A DNA stretch of 12,382 bases from Phocaeicola_A sp963652075 (GTDB taxonomy: Bacteria > Bacteroidota > Bacteroidia > Bacteroidales > Bacteroidaceae): contig CAVJRQ010000037.1 in the NCBI GenBank assembly GCA_963652075.1, positions 1 to 12,382 on the forward strand. Reading direction: 5' to 3'. Positions within the stretch are counted from its first letter, which is position 1. Each line of letters starts with the position of its first letter. This document shows positions 12,347-12,382 of the stretch, piece by piece. Position numbers and translations under genes: made by a program. The notes below the pieces were generated by a model, which had not been told where the DNA came from, ran no database searches, and saw only the letters and a list, made by a program, of their open reading frames with translations.

Positions 12347-12382
12347 CTGATGTCGTACGACCATGCACCCTAACGTCGTACG
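12347..12382. repeat. Start of a 23-bp periodic repeat with core GTCGTACGAC, cut by the window end
   Basis: The perfect 10-base palindrome GTCGTACGAC (12352-12361) recurs 23 bases later as GTCGTACG (12375-12382), which ends at the window edge. The bases before each copy also match (CCTGAT and CCTAAC), so the period is a tandem 23-base unit with slight divergence. GGGTG (12340-12344) and CACCC (12366-12370) could pair around the first palindrome. How many copies follow cannot be seen. Confidence 0.6.

Noticed and set aside
12245..12382. CRISPR array
   Set aside because: The 11-bp units are contiguous with no unique spacers, the 23-bp units have only two visible copies with near-identical intervening bases, and no cas gene is present.

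Overview
The window looks like chromosomal DNA from a member of the Bacteroidales (Bacteroides or a close relative). Three things point there. The promoters match the Bacteroidetes form: TTTG, about 20 bases, then TAnnTTTG, seen most clearly in front of the tRNA. Strong Shine-Dalgarno sites are scarce. The gene families (a DUF4837 lipoprotein, a GT2-DUF4922 fusion, a kinase-RapZ fusion) have the phylum's character. I cannot name a species from the sequence.

Left two thirds (150-8343, minus strand): six tightly packed genes read leftwards from a promoter near 8425. In order of transcription they are: a three-part protein with two GT-A-like glycosyltransferase regions and a C-terminal DUF4922 (HIT/GalT/Ap4A-phosphorylase-like) domain; a SpoIID/LytB-domain protein with no signal peptide; an AmpG-like MFS permease; a BadF/BadG-type amino-sugar kinase; an AmgK-like anomeric sugar kinase fused to a RapZ C-terminal domain; and a MurU-like sugar-1-phosphate nucleotidyltransferase. 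Junctions are 4-base ATGA overlaps or gaps of 2 to 28 bases, so this is almost certainly one operon. The likely theme is cell-wall amino-sugar salvage: uptake of muropeptides or amino sugars (AmpG), phosphorylation at C6 or C1, and direct re-activation to UDP-MurNAc (AmgK plus MurU), bypassing MurA/MurB. The RapZ domain suggests built-in sensing of GlcN6P, the precursor pool of the pathway. The SpoIID-like and DUF4922 proteins are possible uncharacterised partners.

Middle (8344-8573): a divergent promoter region. It holds a -7 box for each direction, a 13-base palindrome at the predicted start of the leftward operon, and a perfect 7+7 inverted repeat bracketing the rightward -7 box.

Right third (8574-11802, plus strand): rlmN, a DUF4837 lipoprotein gene and pdxA, separated by 9 and 7 bases, probably one operon of housekeeping genes. 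Downstream are a strong hairpin and a probable intrinsic terminator, then a well-formed promoter, tRNA-Val(UAC) and its own terminator.

Right edge (12163-12382): no gene. It contains seven 11-bp tandem units in two alternating flavours, and then the start of a second, 23-bp periodic repeat with the palindromic core GTCGTACGAC, cut by the window end.
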